A stretch of DNA of 64,000 bases from an uncultured Actinomycetes bacterium (GCA_903893745.1 CAITNF010000013.1:62001-126000), one strand, 5' to 3'. Positions 32,610 to 40,547 are shown, counted from the first letter of the stretch. Translations and numbers: made by a program. Notes: generated from the letters alone by a model not told the origin.

Positions 32610-33853
32610 GAGGCGGCTACGAGCTGTTGAAAACGAAGGGCGTCTTCGGCCGCGGCGAGCGAAGGCTTAATCGTCGCGCTCACCGTCGAAGTTTCGACCA
32701 CCGCGTCAAGTGTCTTTAAGCCGTGACCCGAGATGATGGCGACTATTGATTTGTTGGGATCAATCGTGCCGCGTTGAATCATTTGACGAAGTGACGCAAT
32801 TGTGACGCCACCGGCCGTCTCCGCGAAAATTCCCTCGGTGCGAGCGAGTAGGCCAATGCACTCGAGGATCTCGTCGTCGGGCACCGAGCCACAGTCCCCA
32901 CCGTTGGCGCGCAGCTCGTCCAGCACGTAGGGGCCATCGGCCGGATTTCCAATGGCCAGTGAGCGAGCAATGGTATTGGGGCGCTGGGGTGTCACGACCT
33001 CGGCGCCTTCGCTGAACGCCGTCGCGATCGGTGAACAGCCCTGCGCCTGAGCGCCAAAGAGCACCGGGGCCACCCCATCGACGAGACCCAACTCGATGAA
33101 TTCGTGAAAACCCTTCGCAACCTTCGTTAACTGACTGCCCGACGCCACCGGCACCACCACCTGGTCAGGCGTGCGCCACCCCAACTGTTCGGCAATTTCG
33201 AACGCGAGCGTCTTGGAACCTTCGGCGTAGTAAGGACGAAGGTTCACGTTGGCAAACGCCCAGTCGGGGTGCTCGGCCACGAGTTCGATACAGAGTCGAT
33301 TCACGTCGTCGTAGTTACCTTCCACACCCAGCACGGTGCCACCGAAGATCGCGGTCATGGCAATTTTTGATTTTTCGAGATCGGAAGGAATTATCGTCAC
33401 ACTCGGCCATCCAATGAAGGCGGCGTGTGCGGCGACTGAGGTAGCGAGATTGCCCGTCGAGGCACAGGCCGCCGTCGTGAATCCCAACTTTCGCGCACTC
33501 GAGAGCGCGACGGAGACCACTCGGTCCTTAAACGAACCAGTGGGATTTCGCGTGTCGTCCTTGAGCCAGAGTTCTTTCACACCGAGCACCTCGGCGAGAC
33601 GGGTGGCGCGACGCAGAGGCGTCCAGCCCGCTCCCAAATCGACTGGCTCGACGCCCCGATCGGGCAGCAGGGCTCCGTAGCGCCAGATGGATGCTGGTCC
33701 GTTGGTGATTGACGCGCGAGTCACCACGCCCTTGGCGGCTTCGAGGTCGTAGGCGACCTCGAGCGGTCCAAAACAGAACTCACACGAGTACCGGGCCTCC
33801 GCCGGGTACGTGGTGCCACACTCTTTGCATCGAAGACCGGTTGCGAAACTCAT
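32606..33853 (-). CDS. thrC: Threonine synthase-like PLP enzyme
   Basis: A 415-residue fold type II PLP enzyme. An N-terminal zinc ribbon has C9-x2-C12 and C24-x2-C27. The PLP lysine is K109 in NPTGSFKDRVVS, and the phosphate-binding glycine region is in CASTGNLATSVAAHAA. Threonine synthase converts O-phosphohomoserine to threonine; the same fold serves cystathionine and cysteine synthases. Annotation as ThrC is the default. Two things are odd: an apparent S-box SAM riboswitch forms its leader, and a ThiS-like gene is translationally coupled to it. Both point toward sulfur amino acid metabolism, perhaps a homocysteine-forming activity that uses O-phosphohomoserine and carrier sulfur. GGGAG is close to the ATG. 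Confidence 0.85.
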   Translation of the reverse strand: MSFATGLRCKECGTTYPAEARYSCEFCFGPLEVAYDLEAAKGVVTRASITNGPASIWRYGALLPDRGVEPVDLGAGWTPLRRATRLAEVLGVKELWLKDDTRNPTGSFKDRVVSVALSSARKLGFTTAACASTGNLATSVAAHAAFIGWPSVTIIPSDLEKSKIAMTAIFGGTVLGVEGNYDDVNRLCIELVAEHPDWAFANVNLRPYYAEGSKTLAFEIAEQLGWRTPDQVVVPVASGSQLTKVAKGFHEFIELGLVDGVAPVLFGAQAQGCSPIATAFSEGAEVVTPQRPNTIARSLAIGNPADGPYVLDELRANGGDCGSVPDDEILECIGLLARTEGIFAETAGGVTIASLRQMIQRGTIDPNKSIVAIISGHGLKTLDAVVETSTVSATIKPSLAAAEDALRFQQLVAAS

Positions 33854-33861
33854 AACTCCCT

Positions 33862-33964
33862 TTTCATCGTTCGGGCTTTGGCACCTGGTGTGGGGGAACG
33901 TCCCGGTTCCACACTGGTTGTCGCGACTTCAGCGGGCCCGTCCCTCAGTCGCTCTTGATGACCC
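33862..33964 (-). promoter_or_regulatory. SAM riboswitch (S-box/SAM-I class) in the leader of thrC
   Basis: Read on the minus strand, the leader has TCATCAAGAG, then a 6-bp P2 (GCGACT/AGTCGC) enclosing the kink-turn and loop GAGGGACGGGCCCGCTGAA, then CGACAACC. A P3 hairpin (GTGTGGAAC with GTTCC and CCACAC) follows, then AGGTGCCAA, then the closing P1 strand GATGA. These are the invariant blocks of the S-box. P4 is short. P1 ends 4 bases before GGGAG, so SAM binding may act on translation; no terminator hairpin is visible. Confidence 0.85.
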
Positions 33965-33968
33965 TCTA

Positions 33969-33997
33969 AGTCTGGCGGCTCACGGCGCCCGTGTCAA
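33969..33997 (-). promoter_or_regulatory. Promoter of the riboswitch-thrC operon
   Basis: TTGACA (33997-33992) is a perfect -35; CAGACT at 17-base spacing (33974-33969) is a fair -10. Transcription would start about 33962, right at the 5' strand of riboswitch stem P1. Confidence 0.55.
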
Positions 33998-34021
33998 GTG
34001 CGGGGGTCGGGCGGTCGGCTC

Positions 34022-34033
34022 TAACCTTTGCTC
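34022..34033 (+). promoter_or_regulatory. Leaderless promoter of gpgS
   Basis: TAACCT, then 6 bases, then the ATG at 34034. It is divergent from the thrC promoter. Confidence 0.5.
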
Positions 34034-34807
34034 ATGCACAACGAGGACGTCCCTTGGACGCTGGATCGCGAGTTATTCGAACCCGATCAAATCGTGAGCC
34101 AGAAGGCCGGCGAAACCGTTGCGGTCATCATCCCGGCGAAAAACGAGGCCGCCACCATTGGCACCGTCCTCGACGCCGTGTCCCAAAATGGCTCACTCGT
34201 TGATGAACTAGTTGTGATCAACGATCACTCCAACGATGACACCGCCACCATTGCCCAGCACCATGGTGCGGCCGTGGTGACCCTGGAGGGCCCCAGTGGA
34301 AAAGGCGAGGCCATGCGCGCCGGACTCGCCGCGACCACGAGCACGTGCGTCGTCTTTTTGGACGCTGACGTGCTCAACACCACCGCCGACTTCGTCTCAC
34401 GCCTCGTCCAGCCGCTCTTTGTACGCCCCGAAATTCAACTCGTGAAAGCCTTTTACGAACGTCCGCTTCACAACATGCCCACTGGGGGTGGACGAGTGAA
34501 CGAACTGAGCGCCCGTCCAATTCTCTCGTTACTTTTCCCCGGCCTGGGTGAGATTCGTCAACCCTTGGCTGGTGAAACGGCCGGGCGTCGACGCGCCTTT
34601 GACGCGATCACGCTGGAGGCGGCCTACGGCGTCGAGATCGCGTTACTCATCGACATCGCTCGAGAGTTCGGAGTGCGTAGCTTGGCTCAGGTTGATCTCG
34701 GTATTCGTCGTCACCGAAATCGACCAATCGAAGAGCTACGTCCAATGGCAGTTGACGTCTTGCACGCGGCACTCTCGCGCTACGGTATCGAGCTACCGCC
34801 TCAGTGA
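34034..34807 (+). CDS. gpgS: Glucosyl-3-phosphoglycerate synthase-like glycosyltransferase
   Basis: A 257-residue GT-A fold transferase of family GT81. It starts with VAVIIPAKNEAATIGTVLDAV, has the metal-binding DAD in VVFLDADVLNT, and keeps the GpgS-specific run LFPGLGEIRQPLAGE with YGVEIALLIDI. The enzyme makes glucosyl-3-phosphoglycerate, the first step to glucosylglycerate and, in mycobacteria, methylglucose lipopolysaccharides. It is shorter than the mycobacterial protein (about 320 residues), mostly at the N terminus. The next step enzyme GpgP is not beside it. The start is placed by the leaderless -10. Confidence 0.85.
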   Translation: MHNEDVPWTLDRELFEPDQIVSQKAGETVAVIIPAKNEAATIGTVLDAVSQNGSLVDELVVINDHSNDDTATIAQHHGAAVVTLEGPSGKGEAMRAGLAATTSTCVVFLDADVLNTTADFVSRLVQPLFVRPEIQLVKAFYERPLHNMPTGGGRVNELSARPILSLLFPGLGEIRQPLAGETAGRRRAFDAITLEAAYGVEIALLIDIAREFGVRSLAQVDLGIRRHRNRPIEELRPMAVDVLHAALSRYGIELPPQ

Positions 34808-34808
34808 G

Positions 34809-35408
34809 TTAGCCCTTGATGGCAATATCGGGGCCGAGCACAACTACCACGTCGTCGCTCTGTGCTCCTAGGGCTGGTACCTGACTGCCAAGTGGGGTTA
34901 ACGACTTTTGGCTTAAACCCAACGCGGTGGCAATCTGTGACGCGGCCCATTGGTAACCCGCTTTGAAGTAGACGACACTCGCCGGAGCCTTCGCTGACGC
35001 GTTGATGGCCGGTAGCGCGTCCCAGTTCGCGGTGGTCAGTCGCGAAGTCAGCGTATGGGCAATTCCCGCAATTGACGTACCGTTCGCAATCTGCACGCGG
35101 ACCTTGGACTTCACGTGTACTGGTGCGGGGCTCGTGGTGGTGGTCGTGTGCGACTTCTTCGAAGTCGTGGTGGTGGTGTGCTTCTTCGTAGTCGTCGTAG
35201 TGGTGTGAGACTTCTTCGTCGTAGTCGTGGTTGCGGGTATTGACGTGGAAGTACTCGTCGGCGATGGCGCCGACGAGTTATTGGAGCGCAGGATTAAGAA
35301 TGTTGAGGTCACGAATAACAACAGAATTACCGCGACAATGCCCATAGCGGGCTGGTAGTGCGACCCCGAGTTCGAGGGCTCCGTGGGTGGGGTAGACGAC
35401 TCACTCAT
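34809..35408 (-). CDS. Membrane-anchored LytR_C domain protein
   Basis: A 199-residue protein from the ATG at 35408. After a short cytoplasmic part comes one membrane helix (AMGIVAVILLLFVTSTFLIL), then a long Thr/Lys/Ser linker with four units of the type TTTTTKKSHT, and finally a LytR C-terminal domain (VRVQIANGTSIAGIAHTLTSRL to VVVVLGPD). The domain is found alone or behind LytR-CpsA-Psr transferases that attach polymers to peptidoglycan; here the transferase part is missing. It is likely a cell-wall accessory protein. The low-complexity linker is a spacer across the wall. Confidence 0.82.
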   Translation of the reverse strand: MSESSTPPTEPSNSGSHYQPAMGIVAVILLLFVTSTFLILRSNNSSAPSPTSTSTSIPATTTTTKKSHTTTTTTKKHTTTTTSKKSHTTTTTSPAPVHVKSKVRVQIANGTSIAGIAHTLTSRLTTANWDALPAINASAKAPASVVYFKAGYQWAASQIATALGLSQKSLTPLGSQVPALGAQSDDVVVVLGPDIAIKG

Positions 35409-35421
35409 CGCGACCAGCCTA
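35409..35421 (-). promoter_or_regulatory. Leaderless promoter of the LytR_C gene
   Basis: TAGGCT (35421-35416), then 7 bases, then the ATG at 35408. Confidence 0.45.
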
Positions 35422-35570
35422 GACAGAATGGCCAGCACGAGTGTTGAGCCGGGTTTATTCACCATCCTCCAGCAAATACCGCGCCGGAACGCTCGGATTG
35501 CTTCGAGGGTGTGATCGAGTGGTCACTACGAGCCTGCACCACGTCTCGTTCACTAACCTTGGGGTTTCCA

Positions 35571-35647
35571 GCCGGTGTGGCGCAGTCTGGCAGCGCAGGC
35601 GATTTGTAATCGTCAGGTCGTGGGTTCGAATCCCTCCACCGGCTCCA
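35571..35647 (+). tRNA. tRNA-Thr(TGT)
   Basis: The acceptor stem GCCGGTG pairs with CACCGGC (35637-35643), discriminator T and encoded CCA. The anticodon stem GGCGA/TCGTC encloses loop TTTGTAA, giving anticodon TGT. The T-arm GGGTTCGAATCCC is standard. The mscL ribosome binding site starts at the very next base. Confidence 0.95.
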
Positions 35648-35658
35648 AGGAGGATCAG

Positions 35659-36111
35659 ATGAAGCCCATGAAACGATTTGCCTCCGCCTGGAAGGAGTTC
35701 CGGGACTTCGCGCTGCGCGCCAACGCCGTCGACCTCGCTATTGGTGTTGCCCTCGGCTCAGCCTTTACGGCGGTGGTGCAGTCGATCGTGCAGGGACTCT
35801 TCACACCCATCATCGGTGCCGTATTTCAAAAATCTAACTTTGCCGGGCTCTACTTCACCGTGCACGGCAGCCAATTTCGCTACGGCCTCGTGGTCAACGC
35901 CGTCGTTACCTTCACCATTGTTGCGGTCATGCTCTTCTTCGCAGTCGTCAAACCACTGAACAGTCTGCGGCGCCGTCTCGGTCACGATCTGCCGACTGCG
36001 CAACCAACCGCGCCCTGCCCCGCCTGTCGAACCGCAATCGACCAATCGGCTCGTCGCTGTCCCGCGTGTACCGAAGTGCTTAGTGACGACTGGTCACGCG
36101 ACGCTCACTGA
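35659..36111 (+). CDS. mscL: Large-conductance mechanosensitive channel MscL with C-terminal zinc ribbon
   Basis: A 150-residue protein. Residues 1-107 are a normal MscL: WKEFRDFALRANAVDLAIGVALGSAF (TM1 with the glycine-rich pore lining), IGAVFQKSNFAGL, and TM2 AVVTFTIVAVMLFFAVVKP. MscL opens under membrane tension and releases solutes. The tail carries CPAC (C120, C123) and CPAC (C134, C137), a zinc ribbon in place of the plain helical bundle. AGGAGG lies 5 bases before the ATG and immediately follows the tRNA-Thr CCA, so the gene is probably read from the tRNA promoter. The end overlaps the convergent gene by 7 bases. Confidence 0.92.
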   Translation: MKPMKRFASAWKEFRDFALRANAVDLAIGVALGSAFTAVVQSIVQGLFTPIIGAVFQKSNFAGLYFTVHGSQFRYGLVVNAVVTFTIVAVMLFFAVVKPLNSLRRRLGHDLPTAQPTAPCPACRTAIDQSARRCPACTEVLSDDWSRDAH

Positions 36112-38360
36112 GCGAAGACTTCTACTCGCGTATACGTAATCCCGGCCACACCCTTGGGGCCGCCCTGTCCGACACTCTTCACTGCCACATTTTTCACTTT
36201 GAGGGCTGCGAGCCGCCCGCGTAAGTACGACGCGACCGCATTCGCTCGTTGCAGACTCACCAAGTGATTGCGCGCAGCGGTACCGTTGCCCGTGGCGTAG
36301 CCGTAGAGGGTTACCTTCGTGTAGTGCTTCGTGCGAATTACTTTGGCGAAGTTCAAAATCTGGGTCTTGAGCCGATTGGTTAACGTCGCGTGCTTCGCGG
36401 CGAAGGGACCCACCGCTCCGACCACTCGAGCCACGGGGTTTGCCGTCCACTGGGCGTAGAGCGTCTGCGTGGTCGTCAAGGTGAGTTGGCCATTCAGCGC
36501 GAACGTGGTGCCAATCCCCCCAGAGACGGTGTTCCAATGACTGAGTTGATTACCCGGGTTAGCCAGACCACTCGATCCGGGCAAGGTGATAGAGGTGCCC
36601 TGGGGACCACTGATGGCGGGCACGGCCCCCGTACCCCCATTCGGGTCAAAACGAATAGTGATTGTGGGTGCGGCGACCCACTGGGCGTAGAGGGTGCTCG
36701 CCGCGAGCAATAGGTAGGGAGTATTCGCGCTAAAGGGCGTGCCCGAACCATCGGCCGCAGAGTTCCAATTGGTAAATAAAAACCCGATGTTCGTGTACTG
36801 GTCACCACCGGGCAACGTCACCGATGATCCGTCCAGACCACTCAGTTCAGATTGCGTGCCACTGGCCCCATTGGCGACAAACGTCACGCTGTAGTGCGCA
36901 ATGACGTGCCAATGGGCGTAGAGGGTAAGCGTCGCCGCGGGCGAGTAGCTCGCACCGGCGAGTCCGGCCAGAGTTCCACCCGTCACGAGAGAAAACCAGC
37001 CGTCGAACACTGATCCCGTCAATGTTGGAGTGGGTAAAACGAGAGCGCTGGTGGCGTAGGTGAAGTTGGCTGACGTCGGGCTCACGGTACCTGCGCCCGC
37101 GTTGTACGTGACGGTGTAGACGGCCGGGGACCACTGTGCGAAGAGGGTCAGCGAGTTTGAAGGTGTGTAACTCACCCCACCGAGCCCAATGAGACCACCA
37201 CCCGAAGCCGCGCTATACCAACCGCTAAAGAGATAGTTCGTGAGCGTGGGCGTGGCCAGGGTCAGCGAACCAGTCCCGTAGGTGTACGCCACCGACGCAG
37301 GACTTACCGCGCCACCTTCGGCGTTGTAGGTCAACGTGAAGACCACTGGTGTCCACTGGGCATAGAGACTGAGCGACACCACGGGCGTAAAAGTTCCTCC
37401 ACCCAGCGCCACCAACGTGCCACCCGAAGCGGAGCTAAACCAACCATCAAAGTTGTAGTTCGCCAGTACTGCGGTGGGCAGAGCGAGCGCGCCCGTTCCT
37501 ACGGTGTAGTTGAACAACGCCGGTGACACCGATCCGCCTCCGGGCACCAACGTCAACACGTAGACGTCAGGAATCCACTGGGCGTACAGGGTCAAACTCA
37601 CCGTCAACACGTACGACGATCCACCGGTGTACGACGTACCAAGGCCGTCAGCCTGCGTGTTCCAATCGTTGAACGAGTAACCCGCGTACGTCATCCCAGT
37701 TAGTCCGGGCAAGGTGATGATGGAACCACGCGGTCCACTTAACAAGGTTGTCGAAGTGCTCCCGCCGTTACCGGAGAAAATTGCAGTATCAATCGGGATT
37801 AACTCCCACTGGGCGTAAAGAGTGATACTCCCGATTGCAAAATTGAAACTAGCTCCATTAGACAAGGCCGTTCCGGTTCCGTTGGCGCTGGTGTTCCACC
37901 CCGTGAACTGGTAGTTCGCTTTAACAAAAGCTGGACTGAGATTTGCGAACTGCGTTAACGCCGTTGACGTAGTAGCCATCTGAACCTGATTCACCGTGTC
38001 CGAACTACTTGCATTTTCATTGAACGTCGCAGAATTCTCAGTCCACTGTGCGTATAGAACCATTTCCCCTAGTGCAAAGTTGTAAGTCTGTCCATCCGTA
38101 TAGGCCTGACCAATGCCTGCCGGATCAGTATTCCAATTGACATAGTGAAATCCTGAATTCAAAAACCCCATGGTGGAGAAAAGACTCAGCGGAGTCACCG
38201 TATTCGCCGTTTGAGCGGTCGCTACTTGATCATTGGCATCAATATTTTGCGCAAAAGTGACTGACGCAAACGGTGTTGCTGATGCGAGTACTGGTACCGC
38301 CAAAAATATGAGCGAACTTACCAGTGAGACCCCAATAAAACGAACAAAAACACGATTCAT
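36105..38360 (-). CDS. Secreted protein with eight InlB B-type repeats and an OmpA-like C-terminal domain
   Basis: A 751-residue exported protein with signal peptide (FIGVSLVSSLIFLAVPVLASA). It is built of eight repeats of about 65-75 residues, each ending in LYAQW or a close form (LFAQW, LYAHW), with inner motifs such as YTFTGWNT or FDGWFS; these are InlB B-repeats (Listeria-Bacteroides type). The last 110 residues form an OmpA-like domain with KVTLYGYATGNG and NHLVSLQRANAVASYLRGRL, which in other proteins binds peptidoglycan. The repeats would be outside and the OmpA part would hold the wall. AAAGGG precedes the ATG. It resembles adhesins; the ligand is unknown. Confidence 0.85.
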   Translation of the reverse strand: MNRVFVRFIGVSLVSSLIFLAVPVLASATPFASVTFAQNIDANDQVATAQTANTVTPLSLFSTMGFLNSGFHYVNWNTDPAGIGQAYTDGQTYNFALGEMVLYAQWTENSATFNENASSSDTVNQVQMATTSTALTQFANLSPAFVKANYQFTGWNTSANGTGTALSNGASFNFAIGSITLYAQWELIPIDTAIFSGNGGSTSTTLLSGPRGSIITLPGLTGMTYAGYSFNDWNTQADGLGTSYTGGSSYVLTVSLTLYAQWIPDVYVLTLVPGGGSVSPALFNYTVGTGALALPTAVLANYNFDGWFSSASGGTLVALGGGTFTPVVSLSLYAQWTPVVFTLTYNAEGGAVSPASVAYTYGTGSLTLATPTLTNYLFSGWYSAASGGGLIGLGGVSYTPSNSLTLFAQWSPAVYTVTYNAGAGTVSPTSANFTYATSALVLPTPTLTGSVFDGWFSLVTGGTLAGLAGASYSPAATLTLYAHWHVIAHYSVTFVANGASGTQSELSGLDGSSVTLPGGDQYTNIGFLFTNWNSAADGSGTPFSANTPYLLLAASTLYAQWVAAPTITIRFDPNGGTGAVPAISGPQGTSITLPGSSGLANPGNQLSHWNTVSGGIGTTFALNGQLTLTTTQTLYAQWTANPVARVVGAVGPFAAKHATLTNRLKTQILNFAKVIRTKHYTKVTLYGYATGNGTAARNHLVSLQRANAVASYLRGRLAALKVKNVAVKSVGQGGPKGVAGITYTRVEVFAQ

Positions 38361-38568
38361 GACTTACCCTTTCCTCGATGGAATGGTGCGTCTGGCATCC
38401 GGCGTACGCCTAAAAACTTTGCGAAGGCTGAGTAATCGTGCCACCCGAACAAAGCCACGTTCGTGATCTAAAAAAGTATCAAATCACCAACAACATGTTT
38501 CGTAACTCACTACCTCTACAGGACTACTACCGATAGAGAGTGATTACCAATCGAGGGAAGTACACATT
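38361..38568. other. Low-GC intergenic region upstream of the InlB-repeat gene
   Basis: About 200 bases of AT-rich sequence between rlmB and the start of the secreted repeat protein. It holds a perfect 10-bp palindrome GGCGTACGCC (38401-38410) and other short inverted pieces. It probably contains the promoter and a long 5' leader of the minus-strand gene. I could not match it to a known riboswitch class, and no open frame of weight is present. Confidence 0.4.
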
Positions 38569-38591
38569 ACGAACGCAAAAATTTGCGTCGT
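38569..38591 (-). terminator. Possible terminator hairpin after rlmB
   Basis: ACGCAAA and TTTGCGT (7 bp, 2-base centre) extended by a 3-bp outer part with one bulge, 4 bases beyond the rlmB stop. There is no clear T run, so termination is uncertain. Confidence 0.35.
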
Positions 38592-38594
38592 TAC

Positions 38595-39434
38595 TTAATG
38601 CGTGTGACGTTGACGAGCGACTTCGAACGCGGCGACTGACACGGCGACACCCGCATTGAGCGAACTAATTTTTCCTAATTGCGGAATCGAGACCACACCC
38701 GCACAACGCTTGCGCGTCAGTGGGGCCAGCCCCTTCTCCTCACCGCCCACAATCAGCGCTACTGGTCCAGTTCCTAGATCGAGGTCGTAGAGCGAGTCCT
38801 TTGATTCGCCGGCCAGTCCCACGGTCAAGACACCGGCCTTATTCAGTTGGTCAATGGCGGCGGGAATTCCGCCCACGTCACAAAAAGTCAGGTACTCAAT
38901 TGCCCCGGCCGCAGTTTTGGTGACCGTTGGTGAAATCCGCGCCGTACGGTGCCGAGGCAGGATGACCCCAGTCACCCCGGCACCATCGGCACTGCGCAGC
39001 ATCGCCCCAAGGTTTCGTGGATCAGTGACGCCATCACAGACGAGCAGGAAGGGACGAGGGTGCTGGAGCAGTTGCTCAATACCGACGGTCGCGAGACGTC
39101 CGGCGAAGGCGAGGACTCCTTGGTGACCTTCGGTGCGCGCTTCGCGGTCGAGACGCGCCATGGAAATCAATTGAATCGGCACCCGTTGACGCTGCGCCTC
39201 GAGTTCAATCGCGTCAAGAATGTCCGACGGATCTTGAGCGTCGGCCACGTAGATTTTCTGCACGGTGCGACGGCGCGCCTTTAGTAGTTCTAAGACGGCG
39301 TGGCGGCCTTCTACCTGCTCACCGCCGAGACCCTCCTTGTCGCGCGCTGGGGCGCGTCGTGGCGCTCCCGTCGCTCCGGGACGAGTGGGGCGGCCCTGGG
39401 GTCCACTACGGCGCGCGGGCGGACGCGGGCTCAC
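38595..39434 (-). CDS. rlmB: 23S rRNA (guanosine-2'-O-)-methyltransferase RlmB / TrmH family
   Basis: A 279-residue SpoU-class (knotted) methyltransferase. After an Arg/Pro-rich tail (residues 1-35) comes the substrate-binding domain VEGRHAVLELLKARRR, then the SPOUT domain with PFLLVCDGVTDPRNLGAMLRSAD, GPVALIVGGEEKGL and the end VVSIPQLGKISSLNAGVAVSV. All three SpoU motifs are intact. It methylates a guanosine of 23S rRNA (or a close target). GTG start overlaps the ispF stop by 4 bases; carD, ispD, ispF and rlmB are in line, with cysS often between ispF and rlmB in other Actinobacteria but missing here. Confidence 0.92.
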   Translation of the reverse strand: MSPRPPARRSGPQGRPTRPGATGAPRRAPARDKEGLGGEQVEGRHAVLELLKARRRTVQKIYVADAQDPSDILDAIELEAQRQRVPIQLISMARLDREARTEGHQGVLAFAGRLATVGIEQLLQHPRPFLLVCDGVTDPRNLGAMLRSADGAGVTGVILPRHRTARISPTVTKTAAGAIEYLTFCDVGGIPAAIDQLNKAGVLTVGLAGESKDSLYDLDLGTGPVALIVGGEEKGLAPLTRKRCAGVVSIPQLGKISSLNAGVAVSVAAFEVARQRHTH

Positions 39435-39904
39435 GAACGCCCCTCGAGCAAGGCGACCGCCGTGGCGCTCACTCCCTCGCCTCGACCAAGCGCACCCATT
39501 CCTTCAGCGGTGGTCGCCTTGACGCTCACGTGCGTGCCGACCACGGCGCTGAGTTCAGTACTCATGGCATCCATGAAGGGAGCCAGTTTGGGTTGTTCAG
39601 CCACAATCGTGAGGTCGGCCGAAGCGACCCGGTAGCCAGCGTCGTGGACGAGAGTGATAGTTGCTTCGAGTAGACGACGCGACGCGACGCCCGCAGTCGC
39701 GGGGTCTTGATCAGAGAAGTGCCGTCCGAGGTCTCCTAAGTTCGCCGCGCCGAGTAGCGCATCACACAGCGCGTGCGTAGCTACGTCGGCATCAGAGTGA
39801 CCATCGAGACCGACTGCGCCAGGAATCAACACCAGGCCGAGCCATAGTTGGCGCGACGAGTCGTTACTCACCCGATGCGAATCGTAACCGTGGCCAATTC
39901 TCAC
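39431..39904 (-). CDS. ispF: 2-C-methyl-D-erythritol 2,4-cyclodiphosphate synthase
   Basis: A 157-residue enzyme of the MEP isoprenoid pathway, forming the cyclodiphosphate from CDP-ME 2-phosphate. The metal ligands are in RIGHGYDSHRV and GLDGHSDADVATHALCDALLGAA; the conserved FSDQDP and VKATTAEGMGALGRGEGV are present. The start overlaps the ispD stop by 4 bases. Confidence 0.96.
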   Translation of the reverse strand: MRIGHGYDSHRVSNDSSRQLWLGLVLIPGAVGLDGHSDADVATHALCDALLGAANLGDLGRHFSDQDPATAGVASRRLLEATITLVHDAGYRVASADLTIVAEQPKLAPFMDAMSTELSAVVGTHVSVKATTAEGMGALGRGEGVSATAVALLEGRS

Positions 39905-40545
39905 GCGTTACTCCGTTGCCACTGGGCCACTTGCTCGAGGTCACCGGGCACCGTGATCTTTAGATTCTGAGGTTCACCGGCGACGATGACGACTCGGCCG
40001 CCCAATGCTTCAACGAGGGCCGCGTCATCGGTGGCGTTGGTCGCACTGGCGTGAGCTCGCTCGAGTACGTCGCGACGAAATGCTTGAGGGGTCTGCACGG
40101 TAACGAGGTCTTCACGGGGCACGGTGTTCGTGACGACGACGTTTTCAACTTCGTGCACGACACGTTTGACCGTATCGGTGACGGGTAGGCCGGGGATTGC
40201 GGCGTCGGCACCGTGGAGCACGGCGTCGACCACGGCGCGAAACAGCGATGGCGATGCGAGGGGGCGCGCGGCGTCGTGTACGACCACCACGTCGGCGTCG
40301 CTGCAGTAGGCAAGTCCGGCGCGAACCGAATCACCACGCGTACGGCCACCCGTAGTGACGACGTCGGCGCCGTCGCCGTTCCCGTCGTAGTTCGAGGGCA
40401 CGACCAACACGACTAGTGACGCTACCGAGCGCGCCGCATCAATGCTGTGACGAGCCACCGATTGAGTACCGAGGCGCGCAAACTGCTTAGGGGCACCAAA
40501 GCGCAGACCTTGGCCGGCGGCCACGACCACGGCGGCCACCGTCAT
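39901..40545 (-). CDS. ispD: 2-C-methyl-D-erythritol 4-phosphate cytidylyltransferase
   Basis: A 214-residue nucleotidyltransferase that makes CDP-ME from MEP and CTP. It shows AAVVVAAGQGLRFGAPKQF (with the G-x-G-x-R nucleotide loop), VVVHDAARPLASP and the ending with TDDAALVEALGG and KITVPGDL. It is slightly shorter than average but has no missing motif. It lies 2 bases after carD on the same strand, so CarD, IspD and IspF are cotranscribed as in many Actinobacteria. Confidence 0.94.
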   Translation of the reverse strand: MTVAAVVVAAGQGLRFGAPKQFARLGTQSVARHSIDAARSVASLVVLVVPSNYDGNGDGADVVTTGGRTRGDSVRAGLAYCSDADVVVVHDAARPLASPSLFRAVVDAVLHGADAAIPGLPVTDTVKRVVHEVENVVVTNTVPREDLVTVQTPQAFRRDVLERAHASATNATDDAALVEALGGRVVIVAGEPQNLKITVPGDLEQVAQWQRSNA

Positions 40546-40547
40546 GA

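Noticed and set aside
38361..38470. Leader of the InlB-repeat gene considered as a c-di-GMP or similar riboswitch
   Set aside because: It has CGCAAAG and GC-rich pairs but lacks the ordered conserved blocks of the GEMM class; not claimed.
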